A stretch of DNA of 64,000 bases, taken from contig CM076854.1 in NCBI GenBank assembly GCA_039519185.1, positions 18,573,192-18,637,191 on the forward strand, given 5' to 3'. A program made the translations under genes and the position numbers. Below are positions 44,013-53,894 of this stretch, piece by piece. The stretch's first letter is position 1, and each line of letters starts with the position of its first letter. Source of the DNA: Astragalus membranaceus. Its lineage: Eukaryota; Streptophyta; Magnoliopsida; Fabales; Fabaceae. The notes below the pieces were generated by a model. That model was given only the letters and a program-made list of their open reading frames with translations. It did not search any database and had not been told where the DNA came from.

Positions 44013-45099
44013 ATGCATCATTCGCATTTTCATCCATTCATATACTCATACATATACTCATACCATGTGTCCCACCAACAGAGAGTAAAAGACAAGCTGG
44101 TGCGTCAACATCGCTATTGGACTCGTTCTCAGGCCAGAAACATGGAAGAAAACCAGGACAATCCGCCTCAAGATAACCAGGATCAAGGCAATCCACCTCA
44201 GAACCTAGACAATCAAGAGCTTAGGGCAGAAATAGATGGGATGAAAGAACAGATGGCTGAAATCTTAAAGGTTTTACAAGCTTTGAAGGGCAAAGACACA
44301 AGCGAAGATGTCTCCGCTGGGAACACGGAAAATCAAGTTACCAACCCTCCTCCTCCCAATGGACTCGGGATCCCGCATACAGTGCCCCCCACTGGGACTA
44401 ATGACCAGGGTTACATATGGCCTCCTTACGGACTTCCACAAGGTTACACACCTCCGACAGTCGATGCTAGTCCAGAAGACGCTCCCTCGGGAGTCGCGGG
44501 CCAACAACAGCTTACACCAACGGGTCACGATGGTAATCCGGGGGCACCACAAGTTCAAAACCCGACCCCCGTCGTCATACCACAAAGACTCCCACTTGCT
44601 GCCCTCCACCGCCGATAGTTGACGCTCAAGCTCAGGGTTCCAACCTCAGGAATCCCACTCATTCACATACCCCAAATGTGAACCCAGCCATAGTTCCGAT
44701 GATTCATCCTTACTATGGTATGAGTGGGCTCCCTCACAATTACTCTATGGAGAACCCTCAAGCCAAAGACAAACTACAAATGCTTGAGGAAAGGTTGAGA
44801 GCAGTCGAGGGATCCAATGTTGGTGCGAGAGATGCTTATGACTTGTGCCTCGTCCCTAACGTAGTCATCCCTCCAAAATTTAAGGTGCCAGACTTCGACA
44901 AATATAGAGGGTCGACTTGCCCTGTAAGCCACTTAACCATGTACTGCAGGAGGATGGCGGCGTTTGCTCACGACGACAAATTGCTCATTCACTACTTCCA
45001 AGATAGTCTGTCTGGGGCAGCTTCGAGCTGGTACATGCAATTAGAACGTGCCCATATCAGATGCTGGAAAGACCTAGCCGATGCATTTTTGAGGCAATA
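44013..45099 (+). pseudogene. Ogre gag, first part, frameshifted and cut by TR-GAG
   Basis: ATGs at 44013 and 44142 open one frame; the second (MEENQDNPPQDNQDQG) is the likelier gag start. A Q/N/P-rich region with a short coiled coil follows. The frame is lost around 44590-44615 and continues in another phase from about 44610 (PIVDAQAQGSNLRNPTHSH, then 44678 onwards). There the gag core appears: NVVIPPKFKVPDFDKYRGST, HLTMYCRRMAAFAHDDKLLI, HYFQDSLSGAASSWYMQLE. It stops at the TR-GAG insertion (45100) and resumes at 51132. Confidence 0.82.
45095..45099. repeat. target-site duplication CAATA of TR-GAG (left copy)
   Basis: CAATA directly before the LTR start TGATCC; the second copy is at 51127-51131. 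Both match exactly, and the gag frame runs through in phase when one copy is counted. Confidence 0.95.
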
Positions 45100-46153
45100 T
45101 GATCCGCTGTCGCGCACGGATCAAAACGAGTGATTTTAAAAATGTAGTATACGGTAACGACAACTCGAATATCGTTCTCAAGGATTCTTGTATAATAATT
45201 AACCAACTGAAATCGAATTAGGGGGTGTTTGGTTTAAGGTTCGATTTAACAAATAGAGTAAATAAGTGATTATCAAATAAGTTTAAGAATCAATTTACTG
45301 ATTCGGTTCCTGCCTATCATCGATTGTCGTAATTCCAACCGCAAATTACCTATTCCTATTCTACTATAATATCAAGTGACAAGCGCAATTGATAGTATAA
45401 GTTGTATGTTCCTATTATCCGAATTAAGCAAACGGGATTAAGTTTCATGAATTAAGCAAACATGAATTAAACGAACACGATAACGAATTAAGCAAACGAT
45501 AACGTGTCTACAGTTAGGATCATACAATCAATCGAATTAAACCAATATAACCTATGTAAATCGAATTAAGCAAACAAGAGACATAGATTGATATTGAAAG
45601 GAATAGAAAACCTGGATTATAATTACTAAAATCTCAAGGTGTCGGAACCTGAATACAGCAAATTGTCTGGATCGGTTAGTTCTCCATGAGAATTCGTACC
45701 CAAGAACTTCCAAAAAATTTCGTGAATAGTGAAATCCGTGAACAGTAAACGGCTGCTTAGGTATAATGGAAAACAAGGAATTCGGGTCATAACCCAACAG
45801 GGTCGAAAAACATAAAAAGTCCGGCCCAAAACTAAATATTCATTAAGTCTGGAACTTCAGCGAATTATTTGGGACTCTTGCGCTCCGAATTAGCTTTTGA
45901 CTTCAACATGAAAGTTGCAGCTCTTTCTCTTGGCTTTTCAACGCATATTAGAACGAGTCGATCCGATACTCGTAGCTCCAGTTATGAATTTTTCCGTGAA
46001 AGCTGCTAAAGCTGAAAATAAAATACGGAAATCAAATTAAGCCAAAAATAAACTAAATTAGAAAAACATTATAAAACATAAAAATAAACAAAGCAAAACA
46101 TAGAAATGCTTAAGTATAAACATGGAAGAATGTGCATCAAAATGCACTGATCA
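45100..46153 (-). repeat. TR-GAG 3' LTR (1054 bp)
   Basis: TGATCCGCTG to CACTGATCA, with TGATC/GATCA inverted ends. Differences from 50073-51126 seen by eye: C/T near 45491, A/C near 45733 and A/G near 45889. Confidence 0.95.
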
Positions 46154-46170
46154 AATTCCCCCACACTTGA
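46154..46170 (-). other. polypurine tract of TR-GAG
   Basis: The minus strand reads TTCAAGTGTGGGGGAATTT immediately before the LTR start TGATCA. A second near copy (TTTCAAGTGTGGGGGAGGG) lies at about 47084-47102. Confidence 0.85.
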
Positions 46171-47026
46171 ACTTTTGCACTCCGAGCAAAATAAAAATAA
46201 AAATAAAAACTCAGCAAACACACAAGCATCATCAGTTACTCATCCCAGGCCATAAACTTTTCTTCGGTTAAGATTGTGTTGATAGGTACTAATCTGGCAC
46301 ACTAAGGGCATCGTAAGAACACTAATCCACAATTGTGCAATCGTAAGCCTCCTGAATACACAACCCAATCCGAATCATGCTATTATGCCTAAGCCTAACT
46401 TACCAATCCTCCTTTTTTTCTCTTTTTCATTCTGGCGCAATCACATTAAGCCCGTTATCTCCACACACCCATAGTAAGGCTATCGCCGGTTAGTGACTCT
46501 GATCCTTTTTGCATGGGGTTCTGGAATTAAATGGCATAACCCCCTGTTTACCCAATTGTAGTTGCGGGGGATTGGACCGTAATCCACCCTACCAAGTTCA
46601 GCACCAGAAGCCTCTGAACCAACTAACAATGGGTTTTTCTTTTCTTCTTTTTTTTTTTCTTTTTTTTTTTTTTGGTAGGTTCTACGACCGTTGGGTTAAG
46701 TGACCGGGTGAGGGTCACCAAACTTAGAAGGAGCATTCCCTACTTTTTTTTTTTTTTTTTGGAACTTGGATCACTCACTTATTTTCATCGGCTTCCTTAC
46801 GTAGAACGTGTGCGAGATGGTGCTGACTGCAAAGATAAACTACTCAAGAGCTGTCAGAGAATGAGAATTCAAGGCTATGTCATAATAAGGATTCAAATTA
46901 ATTTCCATATGCAAGAGACTCACGGTGTTAAGACGATACCGATCTTGTGAACTTTTCCCAAGTCTCCACAACCCAAAACTCAGATTAATCTATAACCCAA
47001 AACTTTCAAAAAGATGCATTTTTTTT
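46171..47026 (-). other. TR-GAG 3' untranslated region
   Basis: No frame I can assign. It holds long T tracts on the plus strand (46631-46675 and 46744-46760), A-rich on the element strand. Otherwise unique sequence. Confidence 0.6.
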
Positions 47027-49909
47027 TTATAATAACTGAAAACAAAACAAAACAACGAACAAAAGCAAAGAAAACCAATGATTCCCTCCCCCACACTTGA
47101 AACAAGCATTGTCCTCAATGAAAGGGGCATAACTATTAAAGTAGAGAGAAGGAAAGAAGAACTCCCTGATCAAGTTGCAGTGTAGTTGAGCGCTTCCAAA
47201 GAAAGCTCCTCTATGTTTGCATCTCTCTGGGATGTCAGCTAGTGTCCAACCAATTGCCTTTTTGTGCTTCTTCAAAACCTGCAAAAGTTTATTTTCCTGG
47301 TCGAAATCAAGGTTAGAAGAAATAATAACAGGTAGTTTTTCATAACCCCCCAAATAAGCGTATTTCAGATTATCCGGGAGTAGTTTCAGCTCTAAGGACG
47401 GGGGCTGCTCAATGGATGGAGTGTTCGGGGCAGCCGGGATGTCGAGAGCATCAACTGCATAAACAACTTCATCGACAACAACTTCACTTGTAGGAAACAT
47501 GTCACCCTGCAAGGCAGCATCGATCTCAACACATACAACACAAAGGTTAGTGTCAGTACAATCAGCACATGAATAAATATCATCAAATCCAGATAAGGAT
47601 GGAAAATCCAGTGAAGACAATTCAGAGCAAGTGTCATCAACCAACTCAGAGATCAATTCAATATGAAAAACGGAATGCTCTTCCAAGGGATATTTCATAG
47701 CATCGAAAATGTTAAATTTCGCGACAATGTCACCAAATTCCATGGACATGGTTCCATCATCAACATCAATTTTGGTTTTCGCCGTTTTCATGAACGGTCT
47801 GCCTAAAATGATGGGAGCCCTGCTTGACTTAGTTTCGCCTTCCATGTCCAGGATGTAAAAATCTGCAGGAAAAATTAAGTCATTAATTTGAACAAGGACA
47901 TCTTCCACTACTCCGGTGGGGCGGATATTGCTTCTGTCTGCCAGCTGAATGATTAAACCTGTATGCTGCAAAGGACCAAGATTAAGGTTATTATAAACAG
48001 AAGTAGGCATAAAATTAATGCCCGCTCCTAAATCAAGCATGCAATTCTCGAATTTACTATTCCCGATGGTACAAGGAATAGCAAAAGTTCCTGGATCCTT
48101 GCACTTTTGTGGCATGACTTGAGTGAGAGCTGAAACATTTTGCTCTCCTGTGGCTTTTTCAGATGAAAGCTTAGGCTGAATGAAAGCAGAAACATTTCTT
48201 CCCAAGTTGACTCTCTCATTTCCCTTCAACCTCCTTTTGTGTGTACACAAATCTTTCAGGAACTTTGCGTACTTCGGAACCTGCTTAATGACATCAAGAA
48301 GCGGAATGCTTACCGCGACCTTTCTGAATACATCCAAAATCTCTCTCTCCTTGTCCCCCTCATCAGTCCCTTTATTTTTCAGTACTCTATGTGGGAAGGG
48401 AACTGGTGGTACATACTCTTTCAGTTTATCTTTTTCAGCTTCTACCCAAACAGAAGAGGGTTCAGGTGAAGAAGGTGTTACCTCAGGAGTTTTTTCATTT
48501 TTGGCTGGTTCCAATACTTTTCCGGATCTCAAGGAAATTGCACTTACATTAGGGCCTCTTGGATTCGCAACTGTTTGGGCGGGAAGTTGGTTCGACCCTT
48601 GGGCTTGCTGCATGGCATTCATTGAAGTAGCAAGCTGTCCAATCTGTGTCTGCAAGGTCTGAATGCTAGAATCAGTTCTTTGTTGGAACTGGAGATTGTT
48701 GACAGCCATTTGCTTGACAAGTTCCTCTAGTGAAGGTCCGGAAGGTACAGGGGTGGTTACTAGGGGAGGGTTTTGTTGTTGGCTGGACTGTTGGTTCCCA
48801 TATCGAAGGTTTGGATGGTTCCTCCAATTGGGATGGTATCTGTTAGTGGACAGGTCAGGAATGTTGAACCCTTGCTGATTGTTTCCTTGGTTGTAAAGGG
48901 TTGCTGCATAAGCTTGAGGCAACTCGGTGATTGACTCATCTTGCAAAATAGGATATGTATCGGTCGGGTGTTCAGGAGAAGTACAAATACCACACAAGTT
49001 TGCTGCTTGAGTCTTACCTGCTGCCAACCGTTTCACTAAAGAAGTAAGCTCGTCAATTCTTGTTTCTAAAGCCTTGTTGGAAGCCTGGATCTCGTTCACA
49101 CCTTTGGTTTGGACATTACTGTTTCTAGTGGTGAACTGTTGGGAGTTGAGAGACATGTTTTCAATCAAGGCTTTAGCAGCAGCTGGGGTTTTATCAACAA
49201 GTGCCCCACCGCTAGCAGCATCAAGAATGTTTCTATCCATTGGTAACAAACCTTCATAGAAGTACTGGATAAGTAACTGCTCGGTGATCTGGTGTTGGGG
49301 ACAACTGGACACTAACTGCTTGAATCTCTCCCAGTACTCAGCTAATGACTCACCATCCTGTCTAATTCCACATATCTGCTTTCTGATTGATGCAGCTCTG
49401 GAGGCAGGAAAATATTTTTCTAAGAACACTCTTTTCAGAGCATTCCAACTTGTGATAGAATTTGGTTCAAGGTAATATATCCAATCCTTTGCTGCACCTT
49501 GCAATGAGAATGGAAAGGCTCTGAGTTTGATGTGATCTTCAGTGATTCCTTCAGGCCTCAATGGTGTAGAGCACACAACCTGAAATTCTTTCAAATGCTT
49601 ATGCGGATCCTCACCTGCAAGACCATTAAACTTTGGCAACAAGTGTATTAAACCAGATTTCAATTCAAATGGTGTATCAGCTTGAGGGTAATCAATACAT
49701 AAACCATTATAGTTCACATCAGGGGCAGCAAGCTGCCTTAGTGTTCTTTGTTCAGCCATGTTATCAAAAGCAAGTTCAGAATCAGAATCAAACAAATTAT
49801 GCAAATAGTCAGAATCAGAATCGATAACGGGTGGTGAACTAGTGCTAGTCTGATTTGCTCTGCGGCGTGTGTGTAAGGTTCTCTCAACTTCAGGATCAAA
49901 AGCAAACAA
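47027..49909 (-). CDS. Athila-type gag-protease protein of TR-GAG
   Basis: One minus-strand frame of 960 codons. The frame opens at 49909 on a TTG; the first in-frame ATG is at 49757-49759 (MAEQRTLRQLAAPDVNYNG), giving about 910 residues. Counting from the ATG: gag core (about 20-220; FELKSGLIHLLPKFNGLAGE, KDWIYYLEPNSITSWNALKR), a Q/N-rich linker, then protease from about 570 (LDLGAGINFMPTSVYNNLNL, VLVQINDLIFPADFYILDM, APIILGRPFMKT). It ends with the first residues of RT (KHKKAIGWTLADIP) joined to unrelated sequence at about 47225, the deletion point. No stop occurs inside. The protein could form particles, but polymerase and integrase must come from elsewhere. Confidence 0.9.
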   Translation of the reverse strand: MFAFDPEVERTLHTRRRANQTSTSSPPVIDSDSDYLHNLFDSDSELAFDNMAEQRTLRQLAAPDVNYNGLCIDYPQADTPFELKSGLIHLLPKFNGLAGEDPHKHLKEFQVVCSTPLRPEGITEDHIKLRAFPFSLQGAAKDWIYYLEPNSITSWNALKRVFLEKYFPASRAASIRKQICGIRQDGESLAEYWERFKQLVSSCPQHQITEQLLIQYFYEGLLPMDRNILDAASGGALVDKTPAAAKALIENMSLNSQQFTTRNSNVQTKGVNEIQASNKALETRIDELTSLVKRLAAGKTQAANLCGICTSPEHPTDTYPILQDESITELPQAYAATLYNQGNNQQGFNIPDLSTNRYHPNWRNHPNLRYGNQQSSQQQNPPLVTTPVPSGPSLEELVKQMAVNNLQFQQRTDSSIQTLQTQIGQLATSMNAMQQAQGSNQLPAQTVANPRGPNVSAISLRSGKVLEPAKNEKTPEVTPSSPEPSSVWVEAEKDKLKEYVPPVPFPHRVLKNKGTDEGDKEREILDVFRKVAVSIPLLDVIKQVPKYAKFLKDLCTHKRRLKGNERVNLGRNVSAFIQPKLSSEKATGEQNVSALTQVMPQKCKDPGTFAIPCTIGNSKFENCMLDLGAGINFMPTSVYNNLNLGPLQHTGLIIQLADRSNIRPTGVVEDVLVQINDLIFPADFYILDMEGETKSSRAPIILGRPFMKTAKTKIDVDDGTMSMEFGDIVAKFNIFDAMKYPLEEHSVFHIELISELVDDTCSELSSLDFPSLSGFDDIYSCADCTDTNLCVVCVEIDAALQGDMFPTSEVVVDEVVYAVDALDIPAAPNTPSIEQPPSLELKLLPDNLKYAYLGGYEKLPVIISSNLDFDQENKLLQVLKKHKKAIGWTLADIPERCKHRGAFFGSAQLHCNLIREFFFPSLYFNSYAPFIEDNACFKCGGGNHWFSLLLFVVLFCFQLL

Positions 49910-50052
49910 GTCAGAACAAACAGACCTAGTAGCCAGGATTAATGCAGCAATGCAGCAACAAATGCGAAATTGCCAAAACAGTGAGGAAACTAGGGTCTAA
50001 ACGCCAGAGCACTAGACCTATGACTCTAAAATCAGTTAATAACAACAAGAAT

Positions 50053-50069
50053 CCCCGGCAACGGCGCCA
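50053..50069 (-). other. primer binding site of TR-GAG (tRNA-Asp)
   Basis: The minus strand reads TGGCGCCGTTGCCGGGG three bases after the LTR end, complementary to the 3' end of plant tRNA-Asp, the usual primer of Athila elements. Confidence 0.88.
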
Positions 50070-50072
50070 ATT

Positions 50073-51126
50073 TGATCCGCTGTCGCGCACGGATCAAAAC
50101 GAGTGATTTTAAAAATGTAGTATACGGTAACGACAACTCGAATATCGTTCTCAAGGATTCTTGTATAATAATTAACCAACTGAAATCGAATTAGGGGGTG
50201 TTTGGTTTAAGGTTCGATTTAACAAATAGAGTAAATAAGTGATTATCAAATAAGTTTAAGAATCAATTTACTGATTCGGTTCCTGCCTATCATCGATTGT
50301 CGTAATTCCAACCGCAAATTACCTATTCCTATTCTACTATAATATCAAGTGACAAGCGCAATTGATAGTATAAGTTGTATGTTCCTATTATCCGAATTAA
50401 GCAAACGGGATTAAGTTTCATGAATTAAGCAAACATGAATTAAACGAACACGATAACGAATTAAGCAAACGATAACGTGTCTATAGTTAGGATCATACAA
50501 TCAATCGAATTAAACCAATATAACCTATGTAAATCGAATTAAGCAAACAAGAGACATAGATTGATATTGAAAGGAATAGAAAACCTGGATTATAATTACT
50601 AAAATCTCAAGGTGTCGGAACCTGAATACAGCAAATTGTCTGGATCGGTTAGTTCTCCATGAGAATTCGTACCCAAGAACTTCCAAAAAATTTCGTGAAT
50701 AGTGAACTCCGTGAACAGTAAACGGCTGCTTAGGTATAATGGAAAACAAGGAATTCGGGTCATAACCCAACAGGGTCGAAAAACATAAAAAGTCCGGCCC
50801 AAAACTAAATATTCATTAAGTCTGGAACTTCAGCGAATTATTTGGGACTCTTGCGCTCCGAGTTAGCTTTTGACTTCAACATGAAAGTTGCAGCTCTTTC
50901 TCTTGGCTTTTCAACGCATATTAGAACGAGTCGATCCGATACTCGTAGCTCCAGTTATGAATTTTTCCGTGAAAGCTGCTAAAGCTGAAAATAAAATACG
51001 GAAATCAAATTAAGCCAAAAATAAACTAAATTAGAAAAACATTATAAAACATAAAAATAAACAAAGCAAAACATAGAAATGCTTAAGTATAAACATGGAA
51101 GAATGTGCATCAAAATGCACTGATCA
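50073..51126 (-). repeat. TR-GAG 5' LTR (1054 bp)
   Basis: Same length as 45100-46153 and nearly identical. Followed by the second CAATA (51127-51131). Confidence 0.95.
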
Positions 51127-51131
51127 CAATA

Positions 51132-53697
51132 CAAATATAACATTGACATGGCTCCCGATAGAACACAGCTGCAGAGCATGACGAAGAGAGACAATGAGTC
51201 CTTCAAAGAATATGCCCAACGCTGGAGAGGTTTGGCTGCACAGGTGGTACCACCTTTGTTAGAAAAAGAGATGGTATCAATGTTCATGGATACTCTTCAA
51301 TCACCTTTCTACGACAAGTTGATTGGGAGCGTGTCTTCGAACTTTTCAGATATGATCGTCATCGGAGAAAGATTAGAGAATGGATGGAGAAACGGGAAGA
51401 TTGCATATAGCTCCGCTGGAACCAGCAATCAGAAAAAGCCCTTCCCAGGTTTCCCTAAAAAGAAGGACGGAGAAGCCAATGCCATCTCTGGATCAGGAAA
51501 GCCTCCCTACAACAACCCCCAACAGACTTTACAAATACCTACTCAAACACCACAAGCCCCACCTCACCAAGTCAACCCAGGCTATAGACCACAAAACTAC
51601 CAAGAAAGAAAGCCCGCCAATTTCGACCCAATACCCATGTCATACACAGACCTATTCAATCACCTCATCAGTCACAACTTGATCACTCCCCGTCCAATGA
51701 GACCCCTTCAACCTCCTTTCCCTAGGAGCTATGACCCAGAGGCTAGCTGTGGATTCCACGCTGGGGCAGTTGGTCATTCAACAGAAAATTGCAAGGCATT
51801 GAAATATGTAGTACAAGACTTAATTGAATCTAAATGGTTAAGCTTCGCAGAAGATGGTCCGAATGTTGCCACTAACCCTCTGCCGGGGCACGGGAAACCC
51901 TCCGTCAATGCCATTGAGGATGTTGAGGGGCAATTATTGGTCAGAAAGGTGGAGGACATTCTCACACCCCTGGACCTCATCCATGCTGATTTGTGTCACT
52001 TCGGAATCATTATGAAGGGATGTACCGAAAAGGGCTCGTGTGCTGATCCCCTTCGTGTCGGGGCCTGTGAAGCATTCAAACCAGTCCTGCAAGACTTATT
52101 AGACCGACACATAATACAAATAGGTCTTCAAAAGAAAGAGGAAGGTGTGTCGACTCTCCAGTCAAGCATTGACCAGAGCAAGAGTATCCGGAAACCCCTG
52201 GAAATCCATTACAAAAAGGACACAAAGCTAACCACCGCTGTGCCTAAACCAATCACTATTCAAGTACCAGTCCCTTTTCCCTTTAAAAGCACCAATGCGG
52301 TCCCGTGGAATTACAATGTGAAAGTTCAGACTACTCTTGATGTCATTAACATCTCAGGGACCGGTGGGATGACTCGAAGTGGGCGTTTCTATACCCCTGG
52401 AGGGCCTAGTGAAGACCAAGCAAAAGAAGGGGAGGAAAGAGCCCGTAAGGGCAAAAGCATAGAGCAGGAACCTGTCGATAAGAATGCAGGAAAGAAGACG
52501 TTATCCGAGCAAGAAGCCAGTGAATTTCTGAAGCTTATGAGACAAAGCGAGTATAAGGTGGTTGATCAACTGAACCAAACTCCCGCAAAGATATCTCTGT
52601 TGTCATTATTGTTCAGTTCCGATGCCCATCGTGCAGCATTGACAAAAGTATTGAATGAGGCCCATGTCGCTCATGACATCTCGGTCGGCCAATTTGATGG
52701 GATCGTCGGAAACCTTGTTGCAAGTAATTATCTCACCTTTACTGATGATGAGATTCCAACTGAAGGAAGAGGGCACAACAAGGCCCTACACATATCTGTG
52801 AAGTGTGGAGATTACTCTCTTGCTCGGGTACTTATTGACAATGGTTCATCTTTGAATGTATTACCCAGATCAACCATGGAGAAATTAGATGTGGACTTTT
52901 CATACATGAGACCAAGCTCCATATTAGTCAGGGCCTTTGACGGATCGAAAAGGGAAGTCATCGGAGAAATGGAATTACCTGTGCAAGTAGGTCCGGAACA
53001 CTTCGTGGTGACCTTCCAGATAATGGATATTGCCCCATCTTACAGTTGTCTCCTGGGGAGGCCGTGGATCCACTCTGCAGGGGCGGTTCCTTCTTCTTTA
53101 CACCAGAAGCTCAAGTTCATAGTCAACAATAAGCTGGTGGTTATTTTCGGTGAGGAAGAAATGCTGATAAATAGGTCCTCTCCCACTCGTTACATTGAGG
53201 TTGCTGAAGAGTCTTTTGAAACTGCCTTCCAAGCATTGGAAATCACCAATACATCTGCTATGTTAAAACCCAAGCTATCCAAGACTGCCGTGATGGTTGC
53301 TAAGTTCATGATAGGAAAAGGCTACCAAGCTGGAGGAGGCTTGGGAAAGACCGGACAGGGGATCCTGACGCCAATACAGCCAGAGGAGAACAAAGATAGG
53401 CATGGGATAGGATATCGGCCCAATTGCACTGACAAGAGAAGGATTGTGGAGGAAAAGAAGGAGCGAAGGTTAGCCAGGCTTGAGGGCAGGGTGCCAAATA
53501 CGAAGAGGATCATCGTCTACGACATCAAGGAAAGCTTTCAGAGTGCGGGAATGTTGAACCCCAATCAGATCGCCGCAGTTGAGGACGTTCTAAGCGCTGA
53601 AGAAGGTGTCGTCAGTCTTGTACGCCCTTGTCCTGCAAACAAAAGGCTCAAGAATTGGGAGATCATTGATTTTCCTGTGGTTTTTAGTTCAAAGTAA
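51132..53697 (+). CDS. Ogre gag (second part) and protease with G-patch
   Basis: Continues the gag core interrupted at 45100. From 51148 there are 849 open codons (the ATG there is internal). Counting from 51148: gag end (YAQRWRGLAAQVVPPLLEKE), a CCHC-like box (CGFHAGAVGHSTENC, about 200), a long linker, protease with LIDNGSSLNVLPRSTMEKL (about 562) and YSCLLGRPWIHSAGAV (about 632), then a G-patch-like motif (MIGKGYQAGGGLGKTGQGIL, about 720). G-patch after the protease is a known Ogre trait and suggests RNA or RNase H related binding. The frame ends at TAA 53695-53697; RT lies in another frame beyond a splice-like gap. Confidence 0.87.
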
Positions 53698-53894
53698 TGT
53701 TTCTATAATGTAATCCTCTGGCTCTGCCCAAAGCCTTAGGATATTTCATTCGGGCACGCATGTTTTCCTTTCAGTATTAATATCAATGCAACGTTATTTC
53801 AGTTCCCAATAAACCCCCGTTTTCCTTTTCTTTTTTACATTCAATTCTTATTTTCTTTCATTCGTTTTTATTCCGTTAATTTACACTAATGCAG
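53694..53894 (+). other. possible Ogre intron between protease and RT
   Basis: Ogre elements are known to splice an intron between protease and RT. Here a pyrimidine-rich stretch (about 53815-53880) leads to CTAATGCAG, a good branch point and acceptor ending at 53894, after which the RT frame is open. A donor-like GTAATG stands at 53694. Joining these two exactly would miss the RT frame by one base, so the true donor may differ or this copy is damaged. Confidence 0.5.

Larger units (their letters stand above)
45100..51126 (-). mobile_element. Athila-type TR-GAG element (gag-protease only)
   Basis: 6027 bp. LTRs of 1054 bp each differ at about three positions by eye, which indicates a recent insertion. 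On the minus strand: LTR, tRNA-Asp primer site, one long gag-protease frame that breaks off at the start of RT, a short 3' region, polypurine tract, LTR. The lack of RT, RNase H and integrase with an open gag is the definition of TR-GAG elements, which depend on another element for these enzymes. Confidence 0.93.

Noticed and set aside
46631..46760. Poly(T) tracts as a processed retrogene or LINE tail
   Set aside because: They lie inside the TR-GAG 3' region with no duplication or coding remnant beside them.
48180..48880. Plus-strand frames within the TR-GAG (for example 48180-48662)
   Set aside because: They are shadows of the long minus-strand gag-protease frame.
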